DNA of 64,000 bases from Paenibacillus sp. RC67 (GCF_030020805.1 NZ_CP125098.1:5479501-5543500); one strand, 5' to 3'; counted from the stretch's first letter, positions 44,861 through 55,231 are shown. Numbers and translations are program-made. The notes: a model not told the origin generated them from the letters alone.

Positions 44861-47470
44861 TTATTGATGTATCGCTGCATTTGCTGCTGCGGCTTTCTCT
44901 AAAGAGCTGCTGATTAATTCCATGCACACAATAGCATTAAGCGACCATTGGGAGATGGTGTTGGTAGCGATCCAAGGAATTTCATGGATCGGTCTGATGT
45001 ACTCCAGAGTTCCTACCGGTTTTGTAATATCCGTAAGTTTGACCTGACCTACTTCATCTTTGAGTAAAATGCTCCATGCAAGCTCAGCCAAAGCTTCATC
45101 TTTGTTATGGACGGAAGCATATGCCGCAATACCGGTTGAGAACATAGGCCAAGCATAGCCGCCTTTACCAAGATCACCCACCAGTTTCGCACTCTTCTCT
45201 TCTCTAGGAAGATTATAAAACTCTCCGATCTCAACTAACATGCTTTCCCACTCGGCATCCTTCAGTATAAGAGCAAGCTCCATCCAAACCTGCGGACCTC
45301 CCATACAAATGGCCAAATGGCCGCCGGCATTATTGCCCATATCGTATAGCGTACCGGTTTTCGGATCATAGCCGTGAACAGCCAAGTTTTTCATTCGGTT
45401 CGGCATGTTTTTCAAGCTTTCTATGCCGACCAGCAGCTTGTCGCGATAAGTCGTATCCTCATGGCGTTCCCAACGGGTCAGCCAGTTCGAGCTGAAGGCA
45501 GCCCAATCCGGACCTACTCGGGCATGGGTCGGATACTCGTCTTTCGGGAAATAATAGCGCATTGGATCCAAATGTGCGGTCGTATAATCCGAATCCGTCA
45601 CTTCATCCATGATATCCCCGATCCGTTCGTCCGCTGTTAAGTAATAGAAGAAACGGTGAAGACCTGCCATACCGATCCGAGCTTCCTTACAGCCACAGCC
45701 CCAATGGATAACGTTATGACGGGAGCCAAGTCCGGAATACTCGCCGAAGTGATACAGATCAACTTCACTGGTATGACGAGTCATAGCCTCAGCCATACGG
45801 AATATATCTTCACGTCCGGAACGAAGGAACATATACCAAAGCCACATATTCGGCACTAGCTCCGTATTTTGCCAAGCACAGCCCCCGATATCGTAACGCC
45901 ATGTATGGCGGGTCGGGTCATACCCGTGCATTACGTCGCCGAAATCCCAAAAACCATACCATCTACGCTGCTCAATCTCTTCTTTGTAGAACTCGATAGC
46001 TGCGTCCAGCTGATCTTCAATTTTGGTATGAACCGCAGTGCTGCGGTTAGGAAGGCTCCAAACACCGAAAGCTTTGGCCTTATGATAATATTCCGGCTCG
46101 CATACTAGCAGAGACGGAGATTGGCATTCCAGCGCCGCTGCATGAAGAGTCTCGTGACTCGGCGTCTTGTCGAAGCACCAAATGGCCAGCTCGCTTGTGT
46201 TCGCGACACCAAACGGAGTGCTTCTCATTTCGTCAAAGCCTTCGTACGACGACTGTAAGTGCGTAGTTGTGTCATAATGGCGCAAATCCATTGGTTCTGC
46301 ATCCGGAGACCAGAACCATACGGTCATTTCTGCCTCATCCTTGGAGGTGTGGTGGAGCTCAAGAGAGGAAGGATACTTCTTCCAGAAGTTGCGCACTCCT
46401 ATGCCTAGTCCACCGTTCTCGCCGCCCGCATACACCGTTCCGAGAGAACGCTGCCCGAATGCGGCGCGAATCCATGCGCAGCCTTCTTGAGTGCGTTTGG
46501 TTATCGTGTACGAATCCGCTGTGCCTTGGACAAGCTTGAAGCTGTCCCATACCGCAGACTCTTCGATAAGTCCGATAAAACGTTCGTCTTCAACAGGGTC
46601 AAAGCTGACATTTTCACCCGCAGTCTGCCGTCTGAACAGTTCTTCATATTTACCTGTGGTGCGAATTGTCATTAGGTGCTTCGGCGATTCGCTGAACAAA
46701 CCGCTATCCCCCGTAAACCGCACGTGACGATTATATAATGGTCCTTGCATAGGAACCTTGAATGTCATTCCGATTCCTTTGACAAAATCCATATGGGGAT
46801 TGCCGTCATAAGCGAACGTGTGGATCGCCTTGATAGAATGCTGTTCTGCATAAAAATAAAAGCGCAGCGTGAAAGGCATCCATTCTCTTACACCATGATT
46901 CAGCTTATGCTTACCCTCAACCTTCACTACAGCTCGAACAGGCCCCTTTTGCTCTACCACAACCTTCGAAATAAAGCTTGTGAACGCATGCTCCTTGAAG
47001 GTCTTGCTTCCACCCGTCACATGACGCTCCTCACGAATGCATTGAAGCTTGCCGTCCGCGCATACGAGGGAACCTTCACGGTGAATGGATCGGATGATGG
47101 ACTGCCCTTGGCGATTCAATTGGCAAACTATCGGTCCTGTATCTACAACAATCGTTTCTTCTGTTTCCGTCACCGTTACGACGGCTCCTGGCCCTGCAGA
47201 GCTTCCTCTGCTTAAATAGTATGTATCGGAGCGCTCCCTCTTAATAGAGGCTGCATGTGCTGACCACTTGACGCTTCCATCAGGCCAAAATGCCGTAGGC
47301 CAGCTCTGAACGGGAACATCCTCCCCGAGGGATCCGATCAAGGCTAATGATTCGCTGCGTTGAAGCTCTCCTTCTGCCCATGGAATACCCCATGTCACAC
47401 CTAATCCATCGGAGACATGTCCGCTTTTCCCCAACCATTGCAGTTGAATTCGTTCTGCTTGTGCACCCAC
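44861..47470 (-). CDS. yetA: Exo-rhamnogalacturonan lyase, PcRGLX/YetA-like (PL26)
   Basis: An 869-residue protein, close to B. subtilis YetA in length and place beside lpl genes. Layout fits PcRGLX-like PL26 enzymes: an N-terminal beta-sandwich (about 1-90, with GVTWGIPWAEGEL and FWPDGSVKWSAHA), a central beta-rich domain (about 100-420) and an (alpha/alpha)6 toroid (about 450-860) with WYGFWDFGDVMHGYD, ENTEL-like WQNTELVPNMW and VIHWGCGC segments. Such lyases release unsaturated galacturonyl-rhamnose units from chain ends of RG-I. No signal peptide, so it probably acts inside the cell on imported oligomers. The start is GTG 47470 after AAGGAGAGG. Confidence 0.85.
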   Translation of the reverse strand: MGAQAERIQLQWLGKSGHVSDGLGVTWGIPWAEGELQRSESLALIGSLGEDVPVQSWPTAFWPDGSVKWSAHAASIKRERSDTYYLSRGSSAGPGAVVTVTETEETIVVDTGPIVCQLNRQGQSIIRSIHREGSLVCADGKLQCIREERHVTGGSKTFKEHAFTSFISKVVVEQKGPVRAVVKVEGKHKLNHGVREWMPFTLRFYFYAEQHSIKAIHTFAYDGNPHMDFVKGIGMTFKVPMQGPLYNRHVRFTGDSGLFSESPKHLMTIRTTGKYEELFRRQTAGENVSFDPVEDERFIGLIEESAVWDSFKLVQGTADSYTITKRTQEGCAWIRAAFGQRSLGTVYAGGENGGLGIGVRNFWKKYPSSLELHHTSKDEAEMTVWFWSPDAEPMDLRHYDTTTHLQSSYEGFDEMRSTPFGVANTSELAIWCFDKTPSHETLHAAALECQSPSLLVCEPEYYHKAKAFGVWSLPNRSTAVHTKIEDQLDAAIEFYKEEIEQRRWYGFWDFGDVMHGYDPTRHTWRYDIGGCAWQNTELVPNMWLWYMFLRSGREDIFRMAEAMTRHTSEVDLYHFGEYSGLGSRHNVIHWGCGCKEARIGMAGLHRFFYYLTADERIGDIMDEVTDSDYTTAHLDPMRYYFPKDEYPTHARVGPDWAAFSSNWLTRWERHEDTTYRDKLLVGIESLKNMPNRMKNLAVHGYDPKTGTLYDMGNNAGGHLAICMGGPQVWMELALILKDAEWESMLVEIGEFYNLPREEKSAKLVGDLGKGGYAWPMFSTGIAAYASVHNKDEALAELAWSILLKDEVGQVKLTDITKPVGTLEYIRPIHEIPWIATNTISQWSLNAIVCMELISSSLEKAAAANAAIHQ

Positions 47471-47514
47471 TGTTTTACCCTCTCCTTTATCGATGTGATA
47501 GCTTGAATTTCATC

Positions 47515-48201
47515 TCACGATCGTTTAATAAATCTTGTCAATTCAGGGCATATCTTGACCAGCTGCGACACAACGATCTTAGCGACTTCCCTGGCTCCCT
47601 GCTCATTAAAATGGGTGTTATCCCGGACGCCATCAGGATAATTCGGGTTCTCTCCAGGCTCAAGCCATACGAACAGCTGCTTGGAAGCTTCAGACCCTAA
47701 TGAACGGTAAAGTTCATCCGTCTTTGCCTCCATATCGATCAGAAGTACCCTTTGCTCCGACGCCAGCTTCTTCATAGCTGCGGGATAGTCTCCATGTGTA
47801 GGGACAAGAACGCCTTTTTCATTAAAGTTTCTGCGGGCAACCGAGGTGAATAAAACGGGAGTCGCCCCTTTTCTACGAGCTGCCGCAATGTATTGGAGCA
47901 AGTGGTCCAAATATGAGGTGAACGGCTCGGTATGACGCTCTTCATCCGGCTTCTGATCGTTGTGACCGAACTGGATGAACAAATAGTCATCCTGATGAAT
48001 GTTATCGGCTATCGGTTTAAGACGTCCCTCGTCCATAAAGCTCTTCGAGCTTCTTCCGCATGAGGCCTCGTTGTAGACTGCCACATCGTTAGTCAGCAAT
48101 TCGCCGATCATTTGTCCCCAGCCCGCCATTGGTGATTGCTCCGGGGGATAGTTGGCCGCTGTGGAATCTCCGGCTATATAGAACCGTGTCTTTGGCTGCA
48201 T
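47515..48201 (-). CDS. rhgT: Rhamnogalacturonan acetylesterase (CE12, RhgT/YesY-like)
   Basis: SGNH/GDSL esterase of 228 residues that removes acetyl groups from RG-I galacturonic acid. Block I is YIAGDSTAANY at the N-terminus, block II lies in NEASCGRSSKSF near residue 44, block III is QFGHNDQKPD near 77, and the Asp/His pair is in VRDNTHFNEQGA near 200. No signal peptide, in agreement with a cytoplasmic enzyme as proposed for Bacillus. ATG 48201 follows GGAGAGAGG. It lies 3 nt after the YesU-like gene and 45 nt before the PL26 gene, all likely cotranscribed. Confidence 0.92.
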   Translation of the reverse strand: MQPKTRFYIAGDSTAANYPPEQSPMAGWGQMIGELLTNDVAVYNEASCGRSSKSFMDEGRLKPIADNIHQDDYLFIQFGHNDQKPDEERHTEPFTSYLDHLLQYIAAARRKGATPVLFTSVARRNFNEKGVLVPTHGDYPAAMKKLASEQRVLLIDMEAKTDELYRSLGSEASKQLFVWLEPGENPNYPDGVRDNTHFNEQGAREVAKIVVSQLVKICPELTRFIKRS

Positions 48202-48204
48202 AAG

Positions 48205-48906
48205 CTATCCTCTCTCCAATGCATAAACATGTAAATTCGCATATTCCCCAACCATAGGGGCTAATTGACGAAAACCGATTTTTCCACCTTCAAGTCGTTT
48301 GCCGTAGGTTAGTCCATCATCATTCCATTGGAATACAGGCATGTCATTGATCATGAATACGATTTCATCTTTCCATTTTAAAATTTTGATCTTGTATGGC
48401 CCTGATGCATCGCTAACCGAAGGAATCGGATCTCCTCCTTGAGCTACCAAGTGTAATCCGCGGCTTTTGCGCAGGTTGCAGGTATGGAAGCTTCGCTCAT
48501 CGGCTTCTTTGCGTCGGAAATAGGATACATGGTAGGCGTTCATATCTCCGTTATGATATTGAGGATAAATGCCTGTCCGCGGTGCAAGGCTTGCATCGAA
48601 CAAATCCTCACCGTTTGCCCCAGTTGCCGAGAAGAAGGTCATGCACAGTCCTGGTTCCCGAATCGGCCAAAAATCCCAAGTAATAGCAATGGAGTCCGGA
48701 AAGTGCTGCGGGCACCAGAATACAAAGTTCGCTTGCTGTCCCAGCTGAGGATCCAGCACATTTTCCATTCGCATTCTTTGCTGAGGGAAGCTGATGGCCG
48801 CTTGCCCTTCCATAATAAAGTTCTGCACATCCTGCTCACAGCTTAAAGGATTGTGATAGATGAGCTCGCCTAGCTGATATGGCAATGTTTCACTAATCGC
48901 AGTCAT
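48205..48906 (-). CDS. yesU: DUF1961 family protein (YesU-like)
   Basis: A 233-residue predicted beta-sandwich (concanavalin-like) protein. Segments such as YHNPLSCEQDVQNFIMEG near residue 17, ITWDFWPIREPGLCMTFFSA near 75 and YHVSYFRRK near 120 fit DUF1961, whose B. subtilis member YesU is encoded in the RG-I yes operon. A carbohydrate-processing or -binding role is inferred from context; no catalytic activity is established. ATG 48906 has AAGGGGGAGA upstream; the longer frame from 48945 was rejected for lack of a ribosome binding site. Confidence 0.8.
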   Translation of the reverse strand: MTAISETLPYQLGELIYHNPLSCEQDVQNFIMEGQAAISFPQQRMRMENVLDPQLGQQANFVFWCPQHFPDSIAITWDFWPIREPGLCMTFFSATGANGEDLFDASLAPRTGIYPQYHNGDMNAYHVSYFRRKEADERSFHTCNLRKSRGLHLVAQGGDPIPSVSDASGPYKIKILKWKDEIVFMINDMPVFQWNDDGLTYGKRLEGGKIGFRQLAPMVGEYANLHVYALERG

Positions 48907-49045
48907 GTCTCTCCCCCTTAATCTAGTTTCTAATGTAACTGACATTGCCTTTTACAGCCATTGGATATTCTTGTGAAGCTGCCTATTATCGTTTAGACTT
49001 TGTTGCACTGCTTATCACTTCCTTGCAAAACCTTGTATTTAAGCA

Positions 49046-49075
49046 AGAAAATAGGCTGTGTCACAGGACACAGCC
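49046..49075 (-). terminator. Terminator after lplA-type SBP
   Basis: Minus strand GGCTGTGT-CCTGTG-ACACAGCC followed by TATTTTC. It separates the importer genes from the yesU-rhgT-PL26 group. Confidence 0.8.
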
Positions 49076-49087
49076 CTTTTGCTTTAG

Positions 49088-50629
49088 TTACTTTTTCGAT
49101 GTTTGGTACAAGTCGTTGATTTCTTTTACATAATCGTCGCCACCGCTTTTTTTCCACAGCTCAACAGCTGCCTTAAAGCCCGCTTCATCAATTTGACCTA
49201 CGATAAATTTGGTTCTAGCATCATTGATGATGTTATCCAATTGAGGTCCTTTTTGTGCATATACGTTGGAAACAAGAGGCTCAGCAGGGTTTGCAACTAC
49301 GATCGATTCGTTTGCTTTTTGTACTTCGTTCGATTTAATACGAATTGGGGTTTGAACCACTTCATAGTATCTATTATCTGGAATACCCATGAACATTTGG
49401 TTCAAGCCGCTTACTTCCTGATCCATCAAAGCCGTATCCTTAATTGGCTCTATGCCGCCTTCTACTTTCTTGTAGTGCTTGCCTTCGATACCGTTGAAGC
49501 CCAGGTTTTGTGCTTCTGCTTCATTTAATTTATCCAAGAAACCAAGCACTTGGCGAAGATCCTTCTCTGTTTTCACAGTAGATTTGGAGATAACAAGCAT
49601 ACCTGCGTAACCTGAAGTAGGAAGCGCACGATTGCCTTTTGGACCGGAAACAGAGCCTAAGATATCCATAAAGTATTTGTTCTTATCATCCTTGCCTGCT
49701 TGCTGCAAAGCGTTGTGAATTTTGTCATCGATCCTTGCCGCATTATCTGTAACGTCAACCATAACGCCAGCTTGTCCATTTACGATTGGATCGGTCCATT
49801 TGTTGGAATCCATAACCGCAAAGTCCGCATTGATCAGCTTCTCGTCATACAGCTTCTTGAAGAACTTGAGAGCATCCATATACTCTGGAGCGTAGTGTGC
49901 AGGAATTAACTTACCGCTGGTATCCGTACCCCATTTATTCGGCACGCCGAACCACGTTTGCATAATATCGAAAGGACCGGTGTATTTGGAAATGACCATC
50001 CCGTAAGTATCGTTTTTGCCGTTTTTATCCGGATCTTGGGTTGTAAAGGCTTTCAGCATGTTGTAAAAATCGTCAATTGTCTTTGGCTCTTTCATCCCGA
50101 GATTATCCAGCCACTCTTTGCGGTACACAATACCATTTCTTCCAAGCGGTCTGGCGCGGTATACACCATACACTTTTCCATCAACGGAGATATTGTTGTT
50201 TACAATCTTATTGGCTTTGCTCAGGTTCGGGTAGTCTTTCAAATACGGGCCGACTTCCCAGAATGCCCCGGAACGCGCAGCGTTGATGAAGCTAGCTGTT
50301 TTATCTTTAATAACCATGACGGTAGGCAATTTACCGGATGCAAGAGTGATGTTCATTTTCTCCGCATAGGAGGAATCCGGTACCCATTCCAAATGCATTT
50401 TCGTATTGGTGAATTTCTCCAATTCCGCGACTACAGGGCTTCCATCCTTAGGAAATGTAGGCTTAAATGCAGGAAGCATGATGCTGAGCTCAAGTGGAGC
50501 AGAAGATGCGGAGGAACCGGTGTCCTTCCCTGCTGCTGGAGCCTTGTCTCCACAGCCAACTGCAGTAACCGCAATCGTCGAGATCATCACTCCGCTTACT
50601 AAACGTTTCAATTTCTTTTTGGATTCCAT
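49088..50629 (-). CDS. lplA: Lipoprotein LplA-type solute-binding protein of an ABC importer
   Basis: Binding lipoprotein of 513 residues, longer than the four family-1 SBPs and of the LplA/YtcQ/YesO-distant type. Lipobox AVGC (Cys26). Visible family segments are VYRARPLGRNGIVYRKEWLDNLGMKEPKT near residue 155, shown here as YRARPLGRNGIVYRKEWL, and TSGYAGMLVISK near 345. ATG 50629 has GGGAGG nine bases upstream. It is the third gene of the lplB-lplC-lplA unit and is the cognate receptor. Substrate is probably a rhamnogalacturonan oligomer. No ATPase is encoded nearby; a shared MsmX-type ATPase is expected. Confidence 0.9.
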   Translation of the reverse strand: MESKKKLKRLVSGVMISTIAVTAVGCGDKAPAAGKDTGSSASSAPLELSIMLPAFKPTFPKDGSPVVAELEKFTNTKMHLEWVPDSSYAEKMNITLASGKLPTVMVIKDKTASFINAARSGAFWEVGPYLKDYPNLSKANKIVNNNISVDGKVYGVYRARPLGRNGIVYRKEWLDNLGMKEPKTIDDFYNMLKAFTTQDPDKNGKNDTYGMVISKYTGPFDIMQTWFGVPNKWGTDTSGKLIPAHYAPEYMDALKFFKKLYDEKLINADFAVMDSNKWTDPIVNGQAGVMVDVTDNAARIDDKIHNALQQAGKDDKNKYFMDILGSVSGPKGNRALPTSGYAGMLVISKSTVKTEKDLRQVLGFLDKLNEAEAQNLGFNGIEGKHYKKVEGGIEPIKDTALMDQEVSGLNQMFMGIPDNRYYEVVQTPIRIKSNEVQKANESIVVANPAEPLVSNVYAQKGPQLDNIINDARTKFIVGQIDEAGFKAAVELWKKSGGDDYVKEINDLYQTSKK

Positions 50630-50785
50630 GAATAATTGCCTCCCTTTTTATCTTCATAAAGTATAACAATTTTAGCTAAATGATTGGCTTAAAATTTATA
50701 ATAATTCGCACTACCGGATGGTATCCCCCTTTTTCTAGCAATGCGAAGAACTAATCGGTTATTAGGGATTTAATATCGCAGTGGT

Positions 50786-51670
50786 TTAGCCTTTAATTGA
50801 GCCTATCAACACGCCTTTAGCAAAATGTTTTTGCAAAAACGGATATACAAGCAAAATCGGAATGGTACCGACGACGATAACCGCCATTTTGATCGTTTGC
50901 TCTGGAGGCTGAACGAAGGTCGGGTCGAGCTGGCTCATATCCCCGATACTTCCCTGGGATAGCATAACGAGCTGTCTAAGCATAACCTGCAGCGGCCATT
51001 TATCCGGATCATTAATATACAGCAAAGCTGTGAAGAAATTGTTCCAGTGGCCTACGGCATAAAAGAGACCGAAGGTAGCGAGCACAGGCTTGGACAACGG
51101 GAGTACGATACGCCACAGAACACCGAGTTCGGTACAGCCGTCAATCTTAGCCGCTTCTTCAAGCCCAGGAGGCAGCTCCTGGAAAAAGTTTTTCACGACA
51201 ATCAAGTTAAAAGCGCTTATCGCTCCCGGCAGCATCAATGCCCAATAGGAATCGAGCAAGCCCAGGTTTTTCACGACTAAGTATGTCGGAATCATCCCTC
51301 CGGAGAATAACATGGAGAACAGAACCATATTCAATATCGTATGGCGCCCCATCAAATCTTTTCTAGCTAAGGCATAGGCCATTGTAACGGTAAATATCAG
51401 GTTCACCAATGTACCCATCGCTGTCACATAGATCGAAACCAGGATGCTTCGGAACAACGTATCAGAAGAAAAAATGAATTGATAACCGGATAGCGAGAAC
51501 GTCTTCGGTATAAGAAAGAACGCTCTTTGAGTCAATTCCGCCTCGGTGGCGAAGGAGCCCGCAATAACATAAAGGAAGGGCAGTATCGTTAAAATTCCAA
51601 GTAATCCGAGAATCGTATAATTGAACCCGTCGAACAAATTGCCTAGAAAGCTTCTATGATGTCTCCCCAT
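50786..51670 (-). CDS. lplC: ABC sugar importer permease LplC-type
   Basis: Inner permease of 294 residues with six transmembrane segments. The EAA loop that contacts the ATPase is ELPPGLEEAAKIDGCTELGVLWRI near residue 165, of which the key part is EEAAKIDGC. The C-terminus FAKGVLIGSIKG is typical of LplC/YtcP proteins. ATG 51670 has GGGAGG upstream, and it follows lplB by 18 nt. It pairs with LplB to form the membrane pore. Confidence 0.93.
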   Translation of the reverse strand: MGRHHRSFLGNLFDGFNYTILGLLGILTILPFLYVIAGSFATEAELTQRAFFLIPKTFSLSGYQFIFSSDTLFRSILVSIYVTAMGTLVNLIFTVTMAYALARKDLMGRHTILNMVLFSMLFSGGMIPTYLVVKNLGLLDSYWALMLPGAISAFNLIVVKNFFQELPPGLEEAAKIDGCTELGVLWRIVLPLSKPVLATFGLFYAVGHWNNFFTALLYINDPDKWPLQVMLRQLVMLSQGSIGDMSQLDPTFVQPPEQTIKMAVIVVGTIPILLVYPFLQKHFAKGVLIGSIKG

Positions 51671-51688
51671 AATCTCGAACCTCCCTTA

Positions 51689-52654
51689 TTAATAAATGCC
51701 TGATTGCCCGAATCGTTTGGCCAAATAATTGCTTGTAAAGACGAGAATGACACCAACAATCGACTTGAATAATCCGACTGCCGTACTGTAGCTGAATGCT
51801 CCCTGCGTAATCCCCATCATATAGACATAAGTATCGAATACGTCGGCCACTTCCCTGTTCAGAGCATTGGTCATCAAGTAAATTTGCTCGAAGCCATTTT
51901 CCAGCACATCGCCGACTCTAAGAATTAACAAAATAATGATCGTGCTGCGAACGGAAGGAAGAGTGATGTGCCACATCTGGCGCCAGCGGTTAGCCCCATC
52001 CACGATAGCTGCTTCATACTGCTCCGTATCTACTCCCGCCAAGGCAGCAAGGAAAATGATTGTCCCCCAACCGCATTCCTTCCACATCGTTTGCAAAATA
52101 ATGAGAGGTCTGAACCATTCCGGATTGGATAGAAAATCAATCTTATGTCCGGTATATTGCTCCAGCATGCTGTTGACAATACCGCCTTCGGTCGTTAAAA
52201 AAACGTATGAAATACTGGCCACAATAACCATGGATATAAAATGCGGCACATAAATGAGCGTTTGAATCGTCCGCTTATAGAGGTCTTTACGAATCTCGTT
52301 CAGCAGCAGTGCGATAACAATCGGAGCCGGAAAAAAGAACACCAGATTATATAAAGAAAGCAGCAGCGTATTTCTCAGCAAGCGGACAAAATCCGGATTT
52401 TGAAAGAAGTTGCGGAAATGATCGAAGCCAACCCATTCACTGTTCCAAAAGCCTGTAAAAGGCTGATAGTTTTTAAAAGCAAGCAGCACGCCCCACATAG
52501 GCACATATTTAAAGATGAGGAAGTACAGCAAGCCGGGCAATAAAAGAATATACATCCATTTGTCTCTTTTTAACCGATTGAGGAATAGGTCCATGGTACT
52601 TTGTTTTTTACGCACCTTCATTTGGATGTTGTCTGTCGTTGTTGTGTGTCCCAT
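51689..52654 (-). CDS. lplB: ABC sugar importer permease LplB-type
   Basis: Permease of 321 residues, six transmembrane segments after a charged N-terminal stretch. The EAA loop reads AALAGVDTEQYEAAIVDGANRW near residue 205, with EAAIVDGA as the core. The typical start of the family, LLPGLLYFLIFKYVPMWG, follows near residue 38. ATG 52654 has GGAGTG upstream. First gene of the importer unit, immediately downstream of the YesS-like regulator gene and its terminator. Confidence 0.93.
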   Translation of the reverse strand: MGHTTTTDNIQMKVRKKQSTMDLFLNRLKRDKWMYILLLPGLLYFLIFKYVPMWGVLLAFKNYQPFTGFWNSEWVGFDHFRNFFQNPDFVRLLRNTLLLSLYNLVFFFPAPIVIALLLNEIRKDLYKRTIQTLIYVPHFISMVIVASISYVFLTTEGGIVNSMLEQYTGHKIDFLSNPEWFRPLIILQTMWKECGWGTIIFLAALAGVDTEQYEAAIVDGANRWRQMWHITLPSVRSTIIILLILRVGDVLENGFEQIYLMTNALNREVADVFDTYVYMMGITQGAFSYSTAVGLFKSIVGVILVFTSNYLAKRFGQSGIY

Positions 52655-52853
52655 AGTTTCACTCCTTATTCGAATATCCTATTTATGCTGTGACAAGTTT
52701 CGACCTTTAACGATACATTAAGACTTGTTTCGTCGTTCGGTTAAGTCATAGTCACATTGTGTTGTATGGGACATTTGTTTTCAATTAGATATTCTTGTTT
52801 TGGTCTGGTTTGGCTTGTTGTACTTCTTTTGCAAACCTACTCTTTTTTTGTTA

Positions 52854-52885
52854 AAAAAAGAAAAAACCCGCTCCACAAGCGGGTT
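52854..52885 (-). terminator. Terminator after the yesS-like gene
   Basis: Minus strand AACCCGCT-TGTGG-AGCGGGTT followed by a long T-rich tract. The remaining part of 52655-52853 is the lplB leader/promoter region, in which no clear operator was resolved. Confidence 0.88.
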
Positions 52886-52891
52886 TCCGGG

Positions 52892-55231
52892 CTACGCTTT
52901 ACGACTCATGTCGCGATATTGACTTGGTGTGACGCCTTCGTATTTTTTGAAAATACGGTTGAAATAACTATGCTGGTATCCGACTTTTTCCGACACCTCG
53001 TTAATCTTCAGCTCGGAATTGCGCAGCATTTCCTTTGCTTTTTCCATACGGAGATCCGTTAAGTAATCAATGAAATTTTTGCCTGAGACTTGCTTGAAGG
53101 TTCGGCTCATCACAAAGGCATTCGTGCCGCAGTGATCCGCACAGCTGTCCAGTGAAATATCGTTCATGTAATTAGCTTGGATATAGAGCATGGCTTGCTC
53201 GATCATTTTCTTAATTTGGAAATCCGCGCGATTTTCCATCGCTTCAATAAACGGATTAATGACTTTATTCATAAACCATTGTTCGATCTGCTCCGGCTCT
53301 TTCAGCGTGGAGAGCTGTTCGAATAAATTCGCGGACTTGAACAATTGATTCGGATTAAGACCGGATTGCATAATAGCGTGCTCGAGGGATCCAAGCAGAT
53401 TCATCATCCCCTGCTGCACATCCATTTCCTTGACTCCATCTGCAGCAACGGCATCCATGAAAGCATGCACATGGTGTCTTGCTTCGTCTGCTTGTCCCAT
53501 CCGCATCGCTTGAATAATATCTCTTTCCAAGGTAAAAGGATACTGAAAAGACTGGTGCTCCTCCATTTTGCTCAAAGCCTCCAGATCAATGATCTGGTTC
53601 TCTTTACTGAAATTCCGATAGCTCATGGCAAGCTTCGCTTCTTCGAACAAGAAAGGAATTTCCCTGATCTTTCTCGTAGCTTTACCTAGTGTTATAGTAA
53701 CCTGCATCTTGAGAATTTGATTGATGGTTTTCATTAAAGTATCGCTTAATTGAAGCAGCTCATTTTTAAACGACTGTCCTTCTGGAATATTGATCATAAG
53801 TCCGACAGTTAAATTATGGAAATTAATGACATGACAATGCTCAAACCGTTCGCTAGCAAGCTCCTCGACCATATTGGCTGCGGCAAAAGTTATAAGTCCT
53901 TCATCCCCATGTGAAAATCGGCCAACGGTATCCAATTCCGTCATTCCAACCAATTGAATATAAAGTACAATATATTGGCGTTGATCCGTATTCCAGCCGT
54001 AGTGATTCATTCGTTCCATAAGATCGGCTTCCGAATAAGCGGATAAATATCCCTGGATAAGCTGAAGCAGGAAGCCCTCCTTCACCTGCGGCAGCTGGTT
54101 CTCCAGCTTCGTCTGCAGCTCCAGACTTTCCCGATTTAAATGCTGCCAATGCTTCTCGATCAGTTCAAATTCATTACCGTACGTCTGGTTCCCACCGTTC
54201 AATAAACCAACAAGCTGGTTTAACGGAGAATATATTTTGCGTGAAGCAAGCCACGACAGCACAGCCGCCAGAAGCAGTCCTGCACAGCTAACAAGTATAA
54301 TGGCTTGAGAAAGAAAAACGATAGGCTTTTTAATAGCACTAGTAGGAGCAATAGAAACATAGATCCACTTATTACCGATTCGATCCAACGCTCCGACAGA
54401 TACCGAATACGTATTTTTATCCCATTTATACAGGAAAGATGCTTGCTCTACATTGCGACTGAGCACTTCCTTTTTAACTGCTTCAATCAAGGTGGATGCC
54501 TGTTTGTTCTCTTCTGTTGAAATCAGAATATCTCCGTCTTCCTGCATCATGAACGCTTCCCCTTCATCATAAGGAGCAACCGTTTTCAATAGAGAGACGA
54601 CATTATCACGGTCCAGACGTGCTACCATGAGTCCGAAAGGCTCGGATGTGCCACCGGGGATTTTATGGACAAGGGCCACATCATTTCCCGTTTGGTTTTT
54701 AGTCAAAGTTGGAAGCGTGGTCCAATATACATTAGGTCCATTTTCACTGGCTCGTTTAACCTGGTTCCATTCATCCGTATTTTTATCCATTACACTGATC
54801 TCTGGGTTAAAGTGAACCGGGAGCAACCCATCGATGTACAAATCCAATCGCTTGGCTAATGGCATGGCACCTTGCATCAACACAATCGTTTTGGAAATAT
54901 CTCTTGTGAGTAAGAACTGGCGATAAAAATCGACTTCCTTCAAAGTATAATCAAACTTGGTATCCAACGCCCCATGTGACATGGATAGCTCCATATTTGC
55001 AAACTGCCCGTCAATATTTTCCGCTCTCTTAATAATTTGATTTTTATGCAGCTGAAGCAGCTCGTTCTCTATCCGGCCACCGACAAACCAGTAGATTAAA
55101 GCTCCAGTTATCAATCCTGGGATACTGGCAATGATCAGAATAAGGACAAGCATTTTCCGATAATGTGTCCCTTTCCCTCCATAAAAGCTGGAGCCCCAGT
55201 TAGTCAAGCGCTTCATCATCATACCGAGCAA
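52892..55231 (-). CDS. yesS: Membrane AraC-family regulator (YesS-like)
   Basis: A 779-residue one-piece sensor-regulator, close to B. subtilis YesS in size. Two transmembrane helices (about 25-50 and 300-325) enclose an extracellular sensor domain of about 250 residues of Cache type. The C-terminal AraC domain has ISLDSCADHCGTNAFVMSRTF near residue 685 and INEVSEKVGYQHSYFNRIF near 735, then GVTPSQYRDM. TTG 55231 is supported by GGTGGTGA eight bases upstream; three ATGs follow at residues 4-6. It probably senses an extracellular pectin fragment and activates lplBCA and neighbouring genes. Confidence 0.88.
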   Translation of the reverse strand: MLGMMMKRLTNWGSSFYGGKGTHYRKMLVLILIIASIPGLITGALIYWFVGGRIENELLQLHKNQIIKRAENIDGQFANMELSMSHGALDTKFDYTLKEVDFYRQFLLTRDISKTIVLMQGAMPLAKRLDLYIDGLLPVHFNPEISVMDKNTDEWNQVKRASENGPNVYWTTLPTLTKNQTGNDVALVHKIPGGTSEPFGLMVARLDRDNVVSLLKTVAPYDEGEAFMMQEDGDILISTEENKQASTLIEAVKKEVLSRNVEQASFLYKWDKNTYSVSVGALDRIGNKWIYVSIAPTSAIKKPIVFLSQAIILVSCAGLLLAAVLSWLASRKIYSPLNQLVGLLNGGNQTYGNEFELIEKHWQHLNRESLELQTKLENQLPQVKEGFLLQLIQGYLSAYSEADLMERMNHYGWNTDQRQYIVLYIQLVGMTELDTVGRFSHGDEGLITFAAANMVEELASERFEHCHVINFHNLTVGLMINIPEGQSFKNELLQLSDTLMKTINQILKMQVTITLGKATRKIREIPFLFEEAKLAMSYRNFSKENQIIDLEALSKMEEHQSFQYPFTLERDIIQAMRMGQADEARHHVHAFMDAVAADGVKEMDVQQGMMNLLGSLEHAIMQSGLNPNQLFKSANLFEQLSTLKEPEQIEQWFMNKVINPFIEAMENRADFQIKKMIEQAMLYIQANYMNDISLDSCADHCGTNAFVMSRTFKQVSGKNFIDYLTDLRMEKAKEMLRNSELKINEVSEKVGYQHSYFNRIFKKYEGVTPSQYRDMSRKA